DNA from: Thermomonas fusca DSM 15424
Lineage (GTDB): Bacteria; Pseudomonadota; Gammaproteobacteria; Xanthomonadales; Xanthomonadaceae
Reading direction: 5' to 3'
Length of the DNA: 64,000 nt
NCBI RefSeq assembly: GCF_000423885.1
Contig: NZ_AUIV01000009.1
Location: forward strand, 1-64,000
This document shows positions 46,685-55,517 of the stretch, piece by piece. Under the pieces are notes generated by a model. The model did no database searches. It was given only the letters and a program-made list of their open reading frames with translations, and was not told where the DNA came from. The position numbers and the translations under genes are program-made. Every line of letters begins with the position of its first letter. The first letter of the stretch is position 1.

Positions 46685-47998
46685 TCAGCGGCGCGGCGCG
46701 GCCTTTTTCGCGGGCGCTGTCTTCACAGTCGATGCTGCAGGCGCAGCCGGCTTGCCGGCATGCGCGGCGATGAAGGCGCGCACCTGCGGATACACCTGGG
46801 TGCGCCAGCGGCGGCCGCTGAAGATGCCGTAATGGCCGGCCCCGGCCACGGTCAGGTGCTTGCGGTCGGCGTCGGCGATGCCGGTGCACAGCTCGTGCGC
46901 GGCGCGGGTCTGGCCCTGCCCGGAAATGTCGTCCAGCTCACCCTCGATGGTGAGCAGGGCGCAGCCCTGGATCTTCGAGGGGTCGACCCGCTCGCCGGCC
47001 ACGTCCCACAGGCCGCGCGGCAGCAGGTGCTGCTGGAACACGGTGCGGATGGTGTCGAGGTAGTACTCGGCGGGCATGTCGAGCACCGCGTTGTACTCGT
47101 CATAGAACTTGCGGTGCGACTGCGCGGAGCTGAGGTCGCCCTTGACCAGGTCCTGGTAGAAGTCCCAGTGCGAGGTCGAGTGCCGTTCCGGGTTCATCGC
47201 CACGAAGCCGAGGTGCTGCAGGAAGCCCGGATACACGCGGCGGCCGGCGCCGGGGTAATTGGCCGGCACGGTGTGGATGACGTTGTTCTCGAACCACCAC
47301 AGCGGCTGGCGGGTGGCGAGGTTGTTGACCGAGGTGGGCGACTGGCGGGTGTCGATCGGCCCGCCCATCATCGTCATCGACTTCGGCAGAGCCTCGCCGC
47401 GCGCCGCCATCAGCGAGATCGCCGCCAGCACCGGCACGGTGGGCTGGCAGACGCTGATCACGTGCAGGCGCTCGACGCCGATGTGGCGGATGAATTCCTG
47501 CACGTAGGCGATGTAGTCGTCGAGGGTGAACGCACCCTCGGCCGCCGGCACCATGCGCGCGTCGGTCCAGTCGGTGATGTAGACCTTGTGGTCGGCCAGC
47601 AGGGTGCGAACGGTGTCGCGCAGCAACGTGGCGTGGTGGCCGGACAGCGGCGCGACCACCAGCACGGTGGGGTCATCCTTCATCCGCGCCAGGCCGTCGG
47701 CCTGGTCGTGGTAGCGCTTGAAGCGCAGCAGCCGGCAGAACGGCTTCTCCAGCGCCACCCGTTCGACCACCGGGATCGACAGGCCTTCCACCTCGATCTG
47801 GTGGATGCCGAATTCGGGCTTCTCGTAATCCTTGCCCAGCCGGTACATCAGCTCGAACGCGGCCGACGTGCGCGGCGCACCGGGCAGCGCCGACAGCCAG
47901 CTGTCCTGCGCGGAATACATCTTCGCGCCGGCGTCGGCCCAATAGGTATAGGGCGCAAGGCCCGCCCGCCAGAATTCGTGCAGTTGGTACAGCAGCAT
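46685..47998 (-). CDS. phaZ: Intracellular polyhydroxyalkanoate depolymerase
   Basis: A 437-residue enzyme that mobilises stored PHA inside the cell. The catalytic nucleophile is Cys184 (ISVCQPTV), matching the intracellular PhaZ1 class in which Cys replaces Ser; Asp sits in GELDDISG and His in AGAGHYGIF. The N-terminus (MLLYQLHEFWRAGLAPYTYW) is characteristic. The Ala/Pro/Lys-rich tail (about 415-437) is typical of PHA-granule proteins. PHA synthase is not in the window. Confidence 0.93.
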   Translation of the reverse strand: MLLYQLHEFWRAGLAPYTYWADAGAKMYSAQDSWLSALPGAPRTSAAFELMYRLGKDYEKPEFGIHQIEVEGLSIPVVERVALEKPFCRLLRFKRYHDQADGLARMKDDPTVLVVAPLSGHHATLLRDTVRTLLADHKVYITDWTDARMVPAAEGAFTLDDYIAYVQEFIRHIGVERLHVISVCQPTVPVLAAISLMAARGEALPKSMTMMGGPIDTRQSPTSVNNLATRQPLWWFENNVIHTVPANYPGAGRRVYPGFLQHLGFVAMNPERHSTSHWDFYQDLVKGDLSSAQSHRKFYDEYNAVLDMPAEYYLDTIRTVFQQHLLPRGLWDVAGERVDPSKIQGCALLTIEGELDDISGQGQTRAAHELCTGIADADRKHLTVAGAGHYGIFSGRRWRTQVYPQVRAFIAAHAGKPAAPAASTVKTAPAKKAAPRR

Positions 47999-48085
47999 GG
48001 TGAGTCTTGGGTCGCCCCGGATTGCGGCACTGCAGCATAACCCATGGGCATGACGGGGCTGTGATCGCTATCCCGGTTCTGCCGA

Positions 48086-48679
48086 TCAGTCCGGCAGTTC
48101 CAGCGCGGTCGCGTGCGGCACCAGTGCCGGCGACAGCCAGCAGTGCGAGCCCAGCGGGCGCAGCCCCAGCGTGCGCAGGCGCTCGCGGTAGAATGCTGCG
48201 CTGCGCTGCTTGAAGCCGTGTTCGTCGCCCTCGGCGCCGTCGCCGCGGGCGAACGCCTCGATGAAGGCCACGCCGCCGCACAGCTCGGCCAGCGCGGGCA
48301 GGCCGCGGTCGAGTTCGCGGGTGTCCAGGTAATGCAGCACGTCGCTGCAGACCAGCAGGTCGGCGGGCGGGCAGGGGCGAAGATGCTCGAAATCGGCGAA
48401 GCGTGCGTGGTGCAGGCCACGGCGGCGGCCATAGCGGGCGATGGCATAGTCGCTGCTGTCGAAGCCCAGATACTGCACGTTCGGACGCAGCTTCAGCAGC
48501 GGCGCGCGCCACGCGCCCTCGCCGCAGCCGATGTCCAGCACGCTGCGGATCGGCCGCTCCAGGTGGTATTCGGCGGTCGCCACCGCCAGCGCCACCTTGC
48601 GCGCCAGCCGCGCGGCGTGGCCGATGCCGCCGTGGCGGTACCAGCGGTCGAAGTAGGCGCGGTCGTAGGTCTTGGTCAT
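48086..48679 (-). CDS. Class I SAM-dependent methyltransferase
   Basis: A 197-residue Rossmann methyltransferase. The SAM motif I is VLDIGCGEGAW near residue 48, followed by LGFDSSDYAIA (motif II), and LLVCSDVLHYLD as the motif IV region. No transmembrane segment or signal. The substrate is unknown; it is between phaZ and the HemJ/CopD-like gene with no operon link. Confidence 0.88.
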   Translation of the reverse strand: MTKTYDRAYFDRWYRHGGIGHAARLARKVALAVATAEYHLERPIRSVLDIGCGEGAWRAPLLKLRPNVQYLGFDSSDYAIARYGRRRGLHHARFADFEHLRPCPPADLLVCSDVLHYLDTRELDRGLPALAELCGGVAFIEAFARGDGAEGDEHGFKQRSAAFYRERLRTLGLRPLGSHCWLSPALVPHATALELPD

Positions 48680-48796
48680 CGTGTGCGTATCATCCGCCGG
48701 TTGTCATCGTCGAGGGTCGCGCCAGCGGCAGCGGCGAAGGCGCATCGGCCAGCGCCCGCGCGGGCATGGCGAATTGAAACATTCCGGAGCGACCGC

Positions 48797-49246
48797 ATGG
48801 CCTACCTGTTGACCAAGACCTTCCACCTGGTGTTCGTGATCGCCTGGATGGCGGCGGTGTTCTACCTGCCGCGGATCCTGGTCAACATCGCCGAGGCGGG
48901 CGAGTCGCAGGAGGTGCGCGCGCGGCTGCTGTTGATGGGGCGGCGGCTGTATCGCTTCGGCCACGTGATGTTCGGCATCGCCTTCGTGCTGGGGCTGGTG
49001 CTGTGGCTGGGCTACCGGGTGCTGCCGGCGTTCCCGACCATGGTCGGCGCGGGCACGGCGTGGCTGCATGCCAAGCTGGGCCTGGTGGTGGTGCTGTTCG
49101 CGTTCTACATCGTCAGCGGGCGCTGGTTGAAGGGTGTCGAGCGCGGCCGGCCGCTGCCGTCGGGCAGGGCACTGCGCTGGTTCAACGAACTGCCGCTGCC
49201 GGCGCTGGTGGCGATCGTCTGGCTGGTGCTGGCCAAGCCGTTCTGA
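48797..49246 (+). CDS. CopD/HemJ-like membrane protein
   Basis: A 149-residue protein with four likely transmembrane helices, starting KTFHLVFVIAWMAAVFYLPRILVN. The His and Arg in this segment and the MFGIAFVLGLVLWLG helix match the HemJ (protoporphyrinogen IX oxidase) and CopD-related family; HemJ acts in the cytoplasmic membrane in the last steps of heme synthesis. GGAGC precedes ATG 48797. It may be the missing PPO of the organism, but other CopD-family functions cannot be excluded. Confidence 0.8.
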   Translation: MAYLLTKTFHLVFVIAWMAAVFYLPRILVNIAEAGESQEVRARLLLMGRRLYRFGHVMFGIAFVLGLVLWLGYRVLPAFPTMVGAGTAWLHAKLGLVVVLFAFYIVSGRWLKGVERGRPLPSGRALRWFNELPLPALVAIVWLVLAKPF

Positions 49247-49299
49247 TCCGCACTCCGGCTTCGCGAGTGCTGTCGGTGCGCCGTGAAGCCGGATCCCGG

Positions 49300-51012
49300 T
49301 CAGGGACTGGGCGGCGGCTGGCGGAAGGTTTCGATCCGCGGCAGTTCCACCGGCACGCCGTTGCCGTCGCACAGCTGCTTCGCGCACAGCGCCGCGCGCA
49401 GGCGCGGGGTGGCCTGCACGAGGATGTGGTACAGCGCGTTCTGCTCCAGCGTGCCGCGCACGGCCTGGCTGCCCGGGCCGCGTGCCCAGACGCCGACATC
49501 GTCGCCGCCATGGCTTTCGGCGCCCAGTGGCACCAGCGCTTCCTGCAGGTAATCCGGGTCGGTGGTGTCCACGTCGGCCAGGTCCGGGCGGCCGCTGGCG
49601 GGCGCGAGTTGCTGCTTCGGCCAGTGCGGGTAGCGCTTGGGGCCGGCAGGCTGGGCGTCGCTGGCGCCGGTGTTGCCGGGGCCGTTGGCGTAGACGAGGG
49701 TGGTGTAAGGCTGGCCATCGAGATCCAGCGCCAGCTTGCCCGGCTCGCCGTCGAAGCTGCTGCTGCCGCGCACCTTGCCCAGGATCGGGTTGCCGCGGGC
49801 GGGATAGCCGACGAAGCCGAGGGTGTGCGCGTGGTCGGCCGTCACCAGGATCAGGGTGTCGTCGGCGGAGGTCGCCTGCATCGCCGCGCGCACCGCGTCG
49901 GAGAGCGCGATGGTGTCGTCGAGCGCGCGGAATGCATTGCCCTCGTGGTGGGCCATGTCGATACGCGCGGCTTCCACCATCAATACATAGCCCTCGCCCT
50001 TCCGCGACAGATGGTCGATGGCCACGCGGGTCATCTCGGCCAGGCTGGGTTCCGCGGAACCGTTGGCGATGCGGTCGCGGTCGTACTGCATGTGGTCGTG
50101 GTTGAACAGGCCCAGCACGCTGCCCGCGCCTGCCGCGGCGGCCAGCTGCGCGGCACTGGTGACGTAGGCGCCCTGCGGGTGCGCCCGCTGCCATTCGGCG
50201 ATCAGGTCGCGGCCATCGCGGCGCAGGCCGCGCTTGTCGGGCTGCTGCGGGTCGGCCTGCGTGGTGGTGAGGAACTGCTTGCGGCCGCCGCCCAGCACGA
50301 TCGACGGGCCGCGCCCGTCCCGGCTGGCGTCGACCAGCTGGCGGGCGATGTCACGGCAGCCTTCGGCCACGGCGCGTGGCGGCAGCGCAGCGTCGTTCTC
50401 CCAGTTGCGGTTGGGCACGTGCGCATAGGTGGCTGCGGGCGTGGCGTGGGTGACGCGGGAGGTGGAGACGATGCCGGTGGCCATGCCGGCGGCGTCGGCC
50501 AGTTCCAGCCAGGTCTGCGCCTGCTTGCCCAGGCTGTCGGCGCAATCGTTCTTGTTGCCGGCATACACACCGATGGCGCCCATGTGCGACTTCACCCCGG
50601 TGGTGATGGCGGTCATGGTGCCGGCCGAATCGGGGGTCTGCGCGTCGGTGTTGTAGGTCTTGGCCAGCGCGGTGGCCGGGAAGGCTTCCCAGGACAGCAG
50701 GTGCTCCTCGCCGCTGCCGCCGTTGCGCTGGCCTTCCAGGATGCGTGCCGCGGCCACCGTGGCCAGGCTCATGCCGTCGCCGAGGAAGACGATCACGTTG
50801 CGGGCGTTGCCGCCCATGGCGCCGCGCTGCGCGGCCTGCGCGGCGCCGCTGCGATACCACCAGGCGGGGGTTTCGCCGGCGGGATGGACGACTGCCGGCA
50901 CTTCCACCATCACGTTGGCGGCGGGCGGCGCGATCGCAGGCGGGGTGCCGGCGCAGGCGGCGAGGGTCAGGCTGCAGGCAAGCGGCAGCAGGCGCAGATG
51001 CAGATTGGTCAT
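49300..51012 (-). CDS. Alkaline phosphatase lipoprotein
   Basis: A 570-residue PhoA-superfamily enzyme. A lipobox (LACSLTLAAC) predicts a membrane-anchored periplasmic protein. NVIVFLGDGMSLATVAAAR supplies the first metal ligand region and TPDSAGTMTAI the nucleophilic Ser; later metal-ligand regions are MVEAARIDMAHHEGN, TADHAHTLGF and GAESHGGDDVGV. It removes phosphate from monoesters to supply Pi. ATG 51012 is the preferred start. Confidence 0.93.
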   Translation of the reverse strand: MTNLHLRLLPLACSLTLAACAGTPPAIAPPAANVMVEVPAVVHPAGETPAWWYRSGAAQAAQRGAMGGNARNVIVFLGDGMSLATVAAARILEGQRNGGSGEEHLLSWEAFPATALAKTYNTDAQTPDSAGTMTAITTGVKSHMGAIGVYAGNKNDCADSLGKQAQTWLELADAAGMATGIVSTSRVTHATPAATYAHVPNRNWENDAALPPRAVAEGCRDIARQLVDASRDGRGPSIVLGGGRKQFLTTTQADPQQPDKRGLRRDGRDLIAEWQRAHPQGAYVTSAAQLAAAAGAGSVLGLFNHDHMQYDRDRIANGSAEPSLAEMTRVAIDHLSRKGEGYVLMVEAARIDMAHHEGNAFRALDDTIALSDAVRAAMQATSADDTLILVTADHAHTLGFVGYPARGNPILGKVRGSSSFDGEPGKLALDLDGQPYTTLVYANGPGNTGASDAQPAGPKRYPHWPKQQLAPASGRPDLADVDTTDPDYLQEALVPLGAESHGGDDVGVWARGPGSQAVRGTLEQNALYHILVQATPRLRAALCAKQLCDGNGVPVELPRIETFRQPPPSP

Positions 51013-51116
51013 CGCGCCATTATGAATGGTCACCATGTCCGCAGTGTTGCGCGGATGGCGCTGACGCCGGGGCGGCGCTCCGGTATCGTTCCACGGACTT
51101 TCCCGGGGTTACGCGC

Positions 51117-52442
51117 ATGTTCGACTGGTGGTTCCGCATCAAGTTCTGGAAGCGCGTGGTGCTGGGCTTCGTGTTCGGTGCGCTGGCCGGCTGGGCGTTC
51201 GGCAAGGACGCGGAAACCTGGTTCGGGCCGATCGGCGACCTCTACGTCACCCTGATCATGATGATCGCGGTGCCGCTGGTGTTCTTCGCGGTGATCAACG
51301 CGGTGGCCTCGCTGAGCGGGCAGAAGTCGATCGCCGCGCTGGCCGGCCGCACCTTCGCCTGGTTCGCCTTCACCGCCGTGCTGGCGGTGGGCGTGGGCCT
51401 GCTGTTCGGCTGGATCATCCAGCCCGGCAGCGGCGTCGGCGTGCTGCAGATCGCCTCCGACTACAAGCCCAAGGACGTGCCGGGCGCGCTGGACATGCTG
51501 CTCAACCTGGTGCCGGCCAACCCGTTCCAGGCGCTGGGCGGCGCCGCCACCGCCAAGCTGGCCGACGGCACCAAGGTGCTGGTGCCGCGCAGTGGCACGG
51601 TGCTGCAGGTGATTTTCTTCGCAGGCCTGGTCGGCTTCGCGATGGTCAAGCTGGGCGACAAGGTCACGGGGGTGCGCAAGCTGGTGGGCGAAGCCAGCGA
51701 CGTGATGATCCAGGTGACCCGCTACGTACTGGAGTTCACGCCATTCGGCACCTTCGGCCTGATCGCCGCGCTGGTGGGCGGCTACGGCTTCGAGCAGCTG
51801 CGCCCGCTACTGAACTTCGTGTTCGCGCTGTACGCGGCCTGCGCTTTCCACATCGTGGTGGTGTACGGCGGGCTGTTGCTGGCGCACGGGCTGAACCCGC
51901 TGAAGTTCTTCCGCGGCGCCGCGCCCGGCATGCAGGTGGCGTTCGTGGCCTCGAGCAGCTTCGCCGCGCTGCCGGTGTCGCTGCGCAGCGCCACCCACAA
52001 CCTCGGCGTGGACAAGGACTACGCGGCGTTCGCGGTGCCGTTGGGCGCGACCATCAAGATGGACGGCTGCGGCGCGATCTACCCGGCGCTGGCGGCGGTG
52101 TTCATCTCGCAGTACGCCGGGATCGAGCTGTCGCTGTCGCAGTACCTGATCATCGCGCTGGCCTCGGTGCTGGGCAGCTTCGGCACCGCCGGCGTGCCCG
52201 GCACGGCGGTGATCATGGCGACGGTGGTGCTGAGCGCGGCCGGGCTGCCGCTGGAAACCATCGGCTACCTGTACGCCATCGACCGCGTGCTGGACATGAT
52301 GCGCACCATGACCAACGTGACCGGGCAGATCCTGGTGCCGGTGCTGGTGGCGCGGGAAACCGGGCTGCTGGACCGGGACATCTACGAGGCCGCGCCCACC
52401 AATGTCGGGGTGCGCGAGGGCGACTTGGCCGACGCGGAGTGA
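51117..52442 (+). CDS. Dicarboxylate/amino-acid:cation symporter (DAACS)
   Basis: A 441-residue membrane transporter with eight helices typical of the glutamate-transporter (GltP/DctA) family. The serine-rich loop SSSFAALPVSLRSA and the central motif MDGCGAIYPALAAVF (related to the conserved MDGTAIY) lie in the C-terminal transport core. ATG 51117 starts the conserved MFDWWFRIKFWKRVV-type N-terminus. It imports dicarboxylates or acidic amino acids coupled to Na+ or H+. It is divergent from the alkaline phosphatase gene. Confidence 0.95.
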   Translation: MFDWWFRIKFWKRVVLGFVFGALAGWAFGKDAETWFGPIGDLYVTLIMMIAVPLVFFAVINAVASLSGQKSIAALAGRTFAWFAFTAVLAVGVGLLFGWIIQPGSGVGVLQIASDYKPKDVPGALDMLLNLVPANPFQALGGAATAKLADGTKVLVPRSGTVLQVIFFAGLVGFAMVKLGDKVTGVRKLVGEASDVMIQVTRYVLEFTPFGTFGLIAALVGGYGFEQLRPLLNFVFALYAACAFHIVVVYGGLLLAHGLNPLKFFRGAAPGMQVAFVASSSFAALPVSLRSATHNLGVDKDYAAFAVPLGATIKMDGCGAIYPALAAVFISQYAGIELSLSQYLIIALASVLGSFGTAGVPGTAVIMATVVLSAAGLPLETIGYLYAIDRVLDMMRTMTNVTGQILVPVLVARETGLLDRDIYEAAPTNVGVREGDLADAE

Positions 52443-52485
52443 GCGCCGCGATCAAGCATCGCCGCCGGCGAGCCGTTAAGCTTGG

Positions 52486-53250
52486 ATGATGAGCGAAGTT
52501 TCGCCCCCCTCCGAGCTGGACGCGGCCGACCTGGACGGCTATTACGACAAGTTCTACGTCCACGACCTCGGCGAGATCCGCCACCACCTGCAGCGGCTGG
52601 CGGGCGAACGCTGTGCGCTGACGGTGCGCGCGGAAGGCAGCGACCACAGCATGGCGACCATGCTGCTGCGGGTGGACGAGGCCTCGCTGTGGATCGACGT
52701 GCCGTCCAGCCGCAAGCTGCTGGATGACTGGATGGGCGCGCACCTGCTGCGCATCGAAGGCAGCATCGACCGCGCCGCGCTGCGTTTTTCCGCCGGGCCG
52801 GCGTGGCTGGACAGCTTCGAGGACAAGCCGGCGCTGCGGCTGTCGTTGCCGGTGCGGATGCTGTATCTGCAGCGGCGCGAGTTCATGCGGCGCGAACCGC
52901 CCAGCGGCACTCTGGTCTGCCACCTGCGCCTGCCCGACGGCGGCCATGAGGTCCGGGCCAGCATCCGCGACATCGGCGGCGGCGGGCTGGCCATCGTTGC
53001 CACCCGCGCGGAAGCCACGTTCAAGACCGGCGACGTGCTGGAGGGCTGCCGGATCGAGCTGCCGGATATCGGCGAGGTGGAAGTGAACCTGCAGATCCGC
53101 CACGTGCTGACGCGCGGCCATATCGGCTACGACGCGGCGCAGGCCGGCTGCGAGTTCGTCGGGCTTACTCCCGCGGCGCAGCGCAAGCTGTTCCGCTACC
53201 TGATGCAGCTGGATCGCGACCAGCTGGCGCGCCGGCGCGGGCTGGAATAG
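52486..53250 (+). CDS. ycgR: YcgR-like flagellar brake, PilZ domain
   Basis: A 254-residue protein with N-terminal YcgR domain and a C-terminal PilZ domain. The PilZ c-di-GMP motif RxxxR is R131xxxR135 (RREFMRR); the second motif (D/N)xSxxG reads D162IGGGG167, so Gly replaces Ser. In flagellated bacteria YcgR slows motor rotation when bound to c-di-GMP. Gene 44 bases after the symporter gene. Whether c-di-GMP binding is kept with Gly is uncertain. Confidence 0.88.
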   Translation: MMSEVSPPSELDAADLDGYYDKFYVHDLGEIRHHLQRLAGERCALTVRAEGSDHSMATMLLRVDEASLWIDVPSSRKLLDDWMGAHLLRIEGSIDRAALRFSAGPAWLDSFEDKPALRLSLPVRMLYLQRREFMRREPPSGTLVCHLRLPDGGHEVRASIRDIGGGGLAIVATRAEATFKTGDVLEGCRIELPDIGEVEVNLQIRHVLTRGHIGYDAAQAGCEFVGLTPAAQRKLFRYLMQLDRDQLARRRGLE

Positions 53251-53273
53251 CGCGGCAGGACAGGCATTTCCCG

Positions 53274-53296
53274 AACCCGCCGCTGGCGGGTTTTTT
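53274..53296 (+). terminator. Terminator after ycgR
   Basis: Eight-base arms AACCCGCC and GGCGGGTT with a GCT loop and six T (53291-53296). Confidence 0.85.
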
Positions 53297-53491
53297 GTTG
53301 CCCGACGGACGCGATGGTCTGGTGAAGAAATGAGGCCGGGCTCCCTGAACATTCTGCGAAAGGGGGAAAAATCTGCACTTCCGGCGCTGTTGGGGGCGGC
53401 GTTTGGTGGGATTCCCGTCATCCACGCCTCGCCACAATCCCGAGGCAAGGCGGCGTTTTCAAGGCCACTGACCACGCACGAGGACATCGGG

Positions 53492-54631
53492 ATGACTGCA
53501 ACGCTGCGGCAGCAGGTGACGAGGACGACGGCAACCCGGTGGTCGGCGCTGCCGGTCGAGATTTCGGTGACGGAATGCGGCGACGGGCGCGACCCGCACG
53601 AGCTGGCGGTGCTGCATTGCGCGGCCGGCCGGCTGGCGGCGCTGTTCGGCGCCCGCCGGGTGGCGGCCGCAGCGCCGTTGCCGCCCTGCGGACGCTACTG
53701 GATTCCTTCGGCGACGCTGTCGCGGCGCGAGGCGTCGGCGCTGGGCGTCAGCGACGGCAGCCAGCTCTGGGGCGGGATCGTGCCTGCCGAATTCGTCGCC
53801 ACCAAACTGGTCAGCCATCCGCGGTGGGGCCGGCACGCAGCGGCGCCGAAGGGCTGGATCGACATCATCGGCCTGGAGGACTGCACGCTGCCGGGCTGGT
53901 CGGTGTTCTGCCGCGATGACGCGTTGGCCGCCGGGCTGGAACTGCTGCGCGGCGGCGCGGTGCGCCTGAAGCACCCGCAGGCGCGCGGCGGGCAGGGCCA
54001 ACGCGTGGTCCGCAGCGAAGAGGAACTGGGCAACTGGCTGGATGCGGCATCGCCGCAGTCGCTGCAGCAGGGGCTGGTACTGGAACGCGACCTCGCCGAA
54101 TCGACCACCTTCAGCGTCGGCTTCAGCACCCTGCCGGGCGGGCATCGCATCGCCTATGTCGGCACCCAGCGCAACCTCATCACCCCGCAGGGCGTGGCCG
54201 GGTACGGCGGCTCGCGGCTGGAGGTGGTGCGCGGCGGCTTCGCCGAGCTGGAAGCGACCCTGCGCCCGGGCAAGGCGCGCGCTGCGGTGCAGGCGGCCAG
54301 CCGCTACGACGCGGTCATCCGCCACGCCTACGGGGTGGTGGCCAGCCGCTGCAACTACGACGTGATTGCCGGGGTCGATCGGTTGGGGCGGCGGCACCAC
54401 GGGGTGCTGGAACAGTCGTGGCGCTTCGGCGGCGCGAGCATGGCCGAACTGCTGGCGATCGAACGCTTCACCCTGCTGCCGGGGCTGCAACGGGTGGTGG
54501 CCGAAACCGTGGAAAGCTTCGCCGGCGAGCGCGTCCCGGCGGGTGCGGTAATGACATGGCGCGGCGACGCGCGTTCGCCGTGCAAGTACGCGCGCATCGT
54601 CGAGGAGGAAAGCGCCGGCCTGGTGGCATGA
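53492..54631 (+). CDS. DUF3182-family protein, probable ATP-grasp fold
   Basis: A 379-residue cytosolic protein. The sequence shows an ATP-grasp-like layout: VRLKHPQARGGQGQRVV resembles the Lys/Gly-rich nucleotide loop, LVLERDLAESTTFSVG the central strand, and YDVIAGVDRLGRRHHGVLEQ with SWRFGGASMAE the metal/ATP-binding end. It matches the uncharacterised DUF3182 family. A ligase forming a peptide-type or sugar-linked bond is possible. It precedes the otsB-GH15-otsA operon by about 100 bases on the same strand; sharing a transcript is plausible. Confidence 0.78.
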   Translation: MTATLRQQVTRTTATRWSALPVEISVTECGDGRDPHELAVLHCAAGRLAALFGARRVAAAAPLPPCGRYWIPSATLSRREASALGVSDGSQLWGGIVPAEFVATKLVSHPRWGRHAAAPKGWIDIIGLEDCTLPGWSVFCRDDALAAGLELLRGGAVRLKHPQARGGQGQRVVRSEEELGNWLDAASPQSLQQGLVLERDLAESTTFSVGFSTLPGGHRIAYVGTQRNLITPQGVAGYGGSRLEVVRGGFAELEATLRPGKARAAVQAASRYDAVIRHAYGVVASRCNYDVIAGVDRLGRRHHGVLEQSWRFGGASMAELLAIERFTLLPGLQRVVAETVESFAGERVPAGAVMTWRGDARSPCKYARIVEEESAGLVA

Positions 54632-54737
54632 GTCGCCGTCGCGCCCGCGCGGCGTGACATTTCCGCAACACCCGGCCGGGTACAACTGCAGCAGCGTGCC
54701 GTCCGCCATCGCCCGAGATCGCCGGCGGCGCCGCAGC

Positions 54738-55517
54738 ATGTTCCCTTCCGGTACCCCCATGCCCGCTGCCGAGACCGACGCACCCTTGCCCGCACCACCG
54801 CCGCTGTCCGAGCATTGGGCCCTGTTCCTCGACGTGGACGGTTGCCTGCTCGAATTCGAGGACGATCCCGACCTGGTCCGCGTGCCGCCGTCGCTGTCGA
54901 GGCAGCTTGCGCTGATCGCGCAGCGGCTCGACGGCGCGCTGGCGCTGGTGAGCGGTCGCGGCATCGCCGGCATCGACCGGCTGTTCGCGCCGGCGCGGTT
55001 TCCGGCGGGCGGGCTGCACGGGCTGGAGCTGCGCGGCGCGGCCATGCCGCAGGCGGAGCCCGCGGCTGCGGTCGAGCCGGGGGCATGGGCCGCGGTGGTG
55101 GCCGATGCGCGTGCATGGCTGGCCGCGCATCCGCGCTCGCGGGTGGAAGACAAGGGCCGCGCGCTGGCATTGCACTGGCGCGCCGAGCCGGAAGCGGAGC
55201 CGCGCGTGCGCGCTTTCGCCGCGCTGGCGCTGGCACGGCTGCCGGGCTACCGGCTGCAGCCGGGCGATTGCGTGCTGGAGCTGCGGCCGGACGGCGCCGA
55301 CAAGGGCGCCGCGATCGCGGCGTTCCTGGCCCAGCCGCCGTTCGCCGGGCGGCGGCCGGTGTTTGCCGGCGACGATCTCACCGACGAGCACGGCTTCGCG
55401 CTGGTCAACCGGCGAGACGGCATCAGCATCGTGGTCGGCAACCGCCGGCCGACGCTGGCGACACACCGGCTGGCCGACCCGGCCGCCGTGCGGCGCTGGC
55501 TGCAGGAGGCGGCATGA
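54738..55517 (+). CDS. otsB: Trehalose-6-phosphate phosphatase
   Basis: A 259-residue HAD-type phosphatase that turns trehalose 6-phosphate into trehalose. HAD motif I is FLDVDGCLLEF and the motif IV region is FAGDDLTDEHGF; the cap domain lies between, including the family motif ARFPAGGLHGLELR. ATG 54738 is chosen; ATG 54759 (MPAAETD) is an alternative. Its stop overlaps the GH15 start (ATGA), so translation is coupled to the downstream genes. Confidence 0.93.
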   Translation: MFPSGTPMPAAETDAPLPAPPPLSEHWALFLDVDGCLLEFEDDPDLVRVPPSLSRQLALIAQRLDGALALVSGRGIAGIDRLFAPARFPAGGLHGLELRGAAMPQAEPAAAVEPGAWAAVVADARAWLAAHPRSRVEDKGRALALHWRAEPEAEPRVRAFAALALARLPGYRLQPGDCVLELRPDGADKGAAIAAFLAQPPFAGRRPVFAGDDLTDEHGFALVNRRDGISIVVGNRRPTLATHRLADPAAVRRWLQEAA

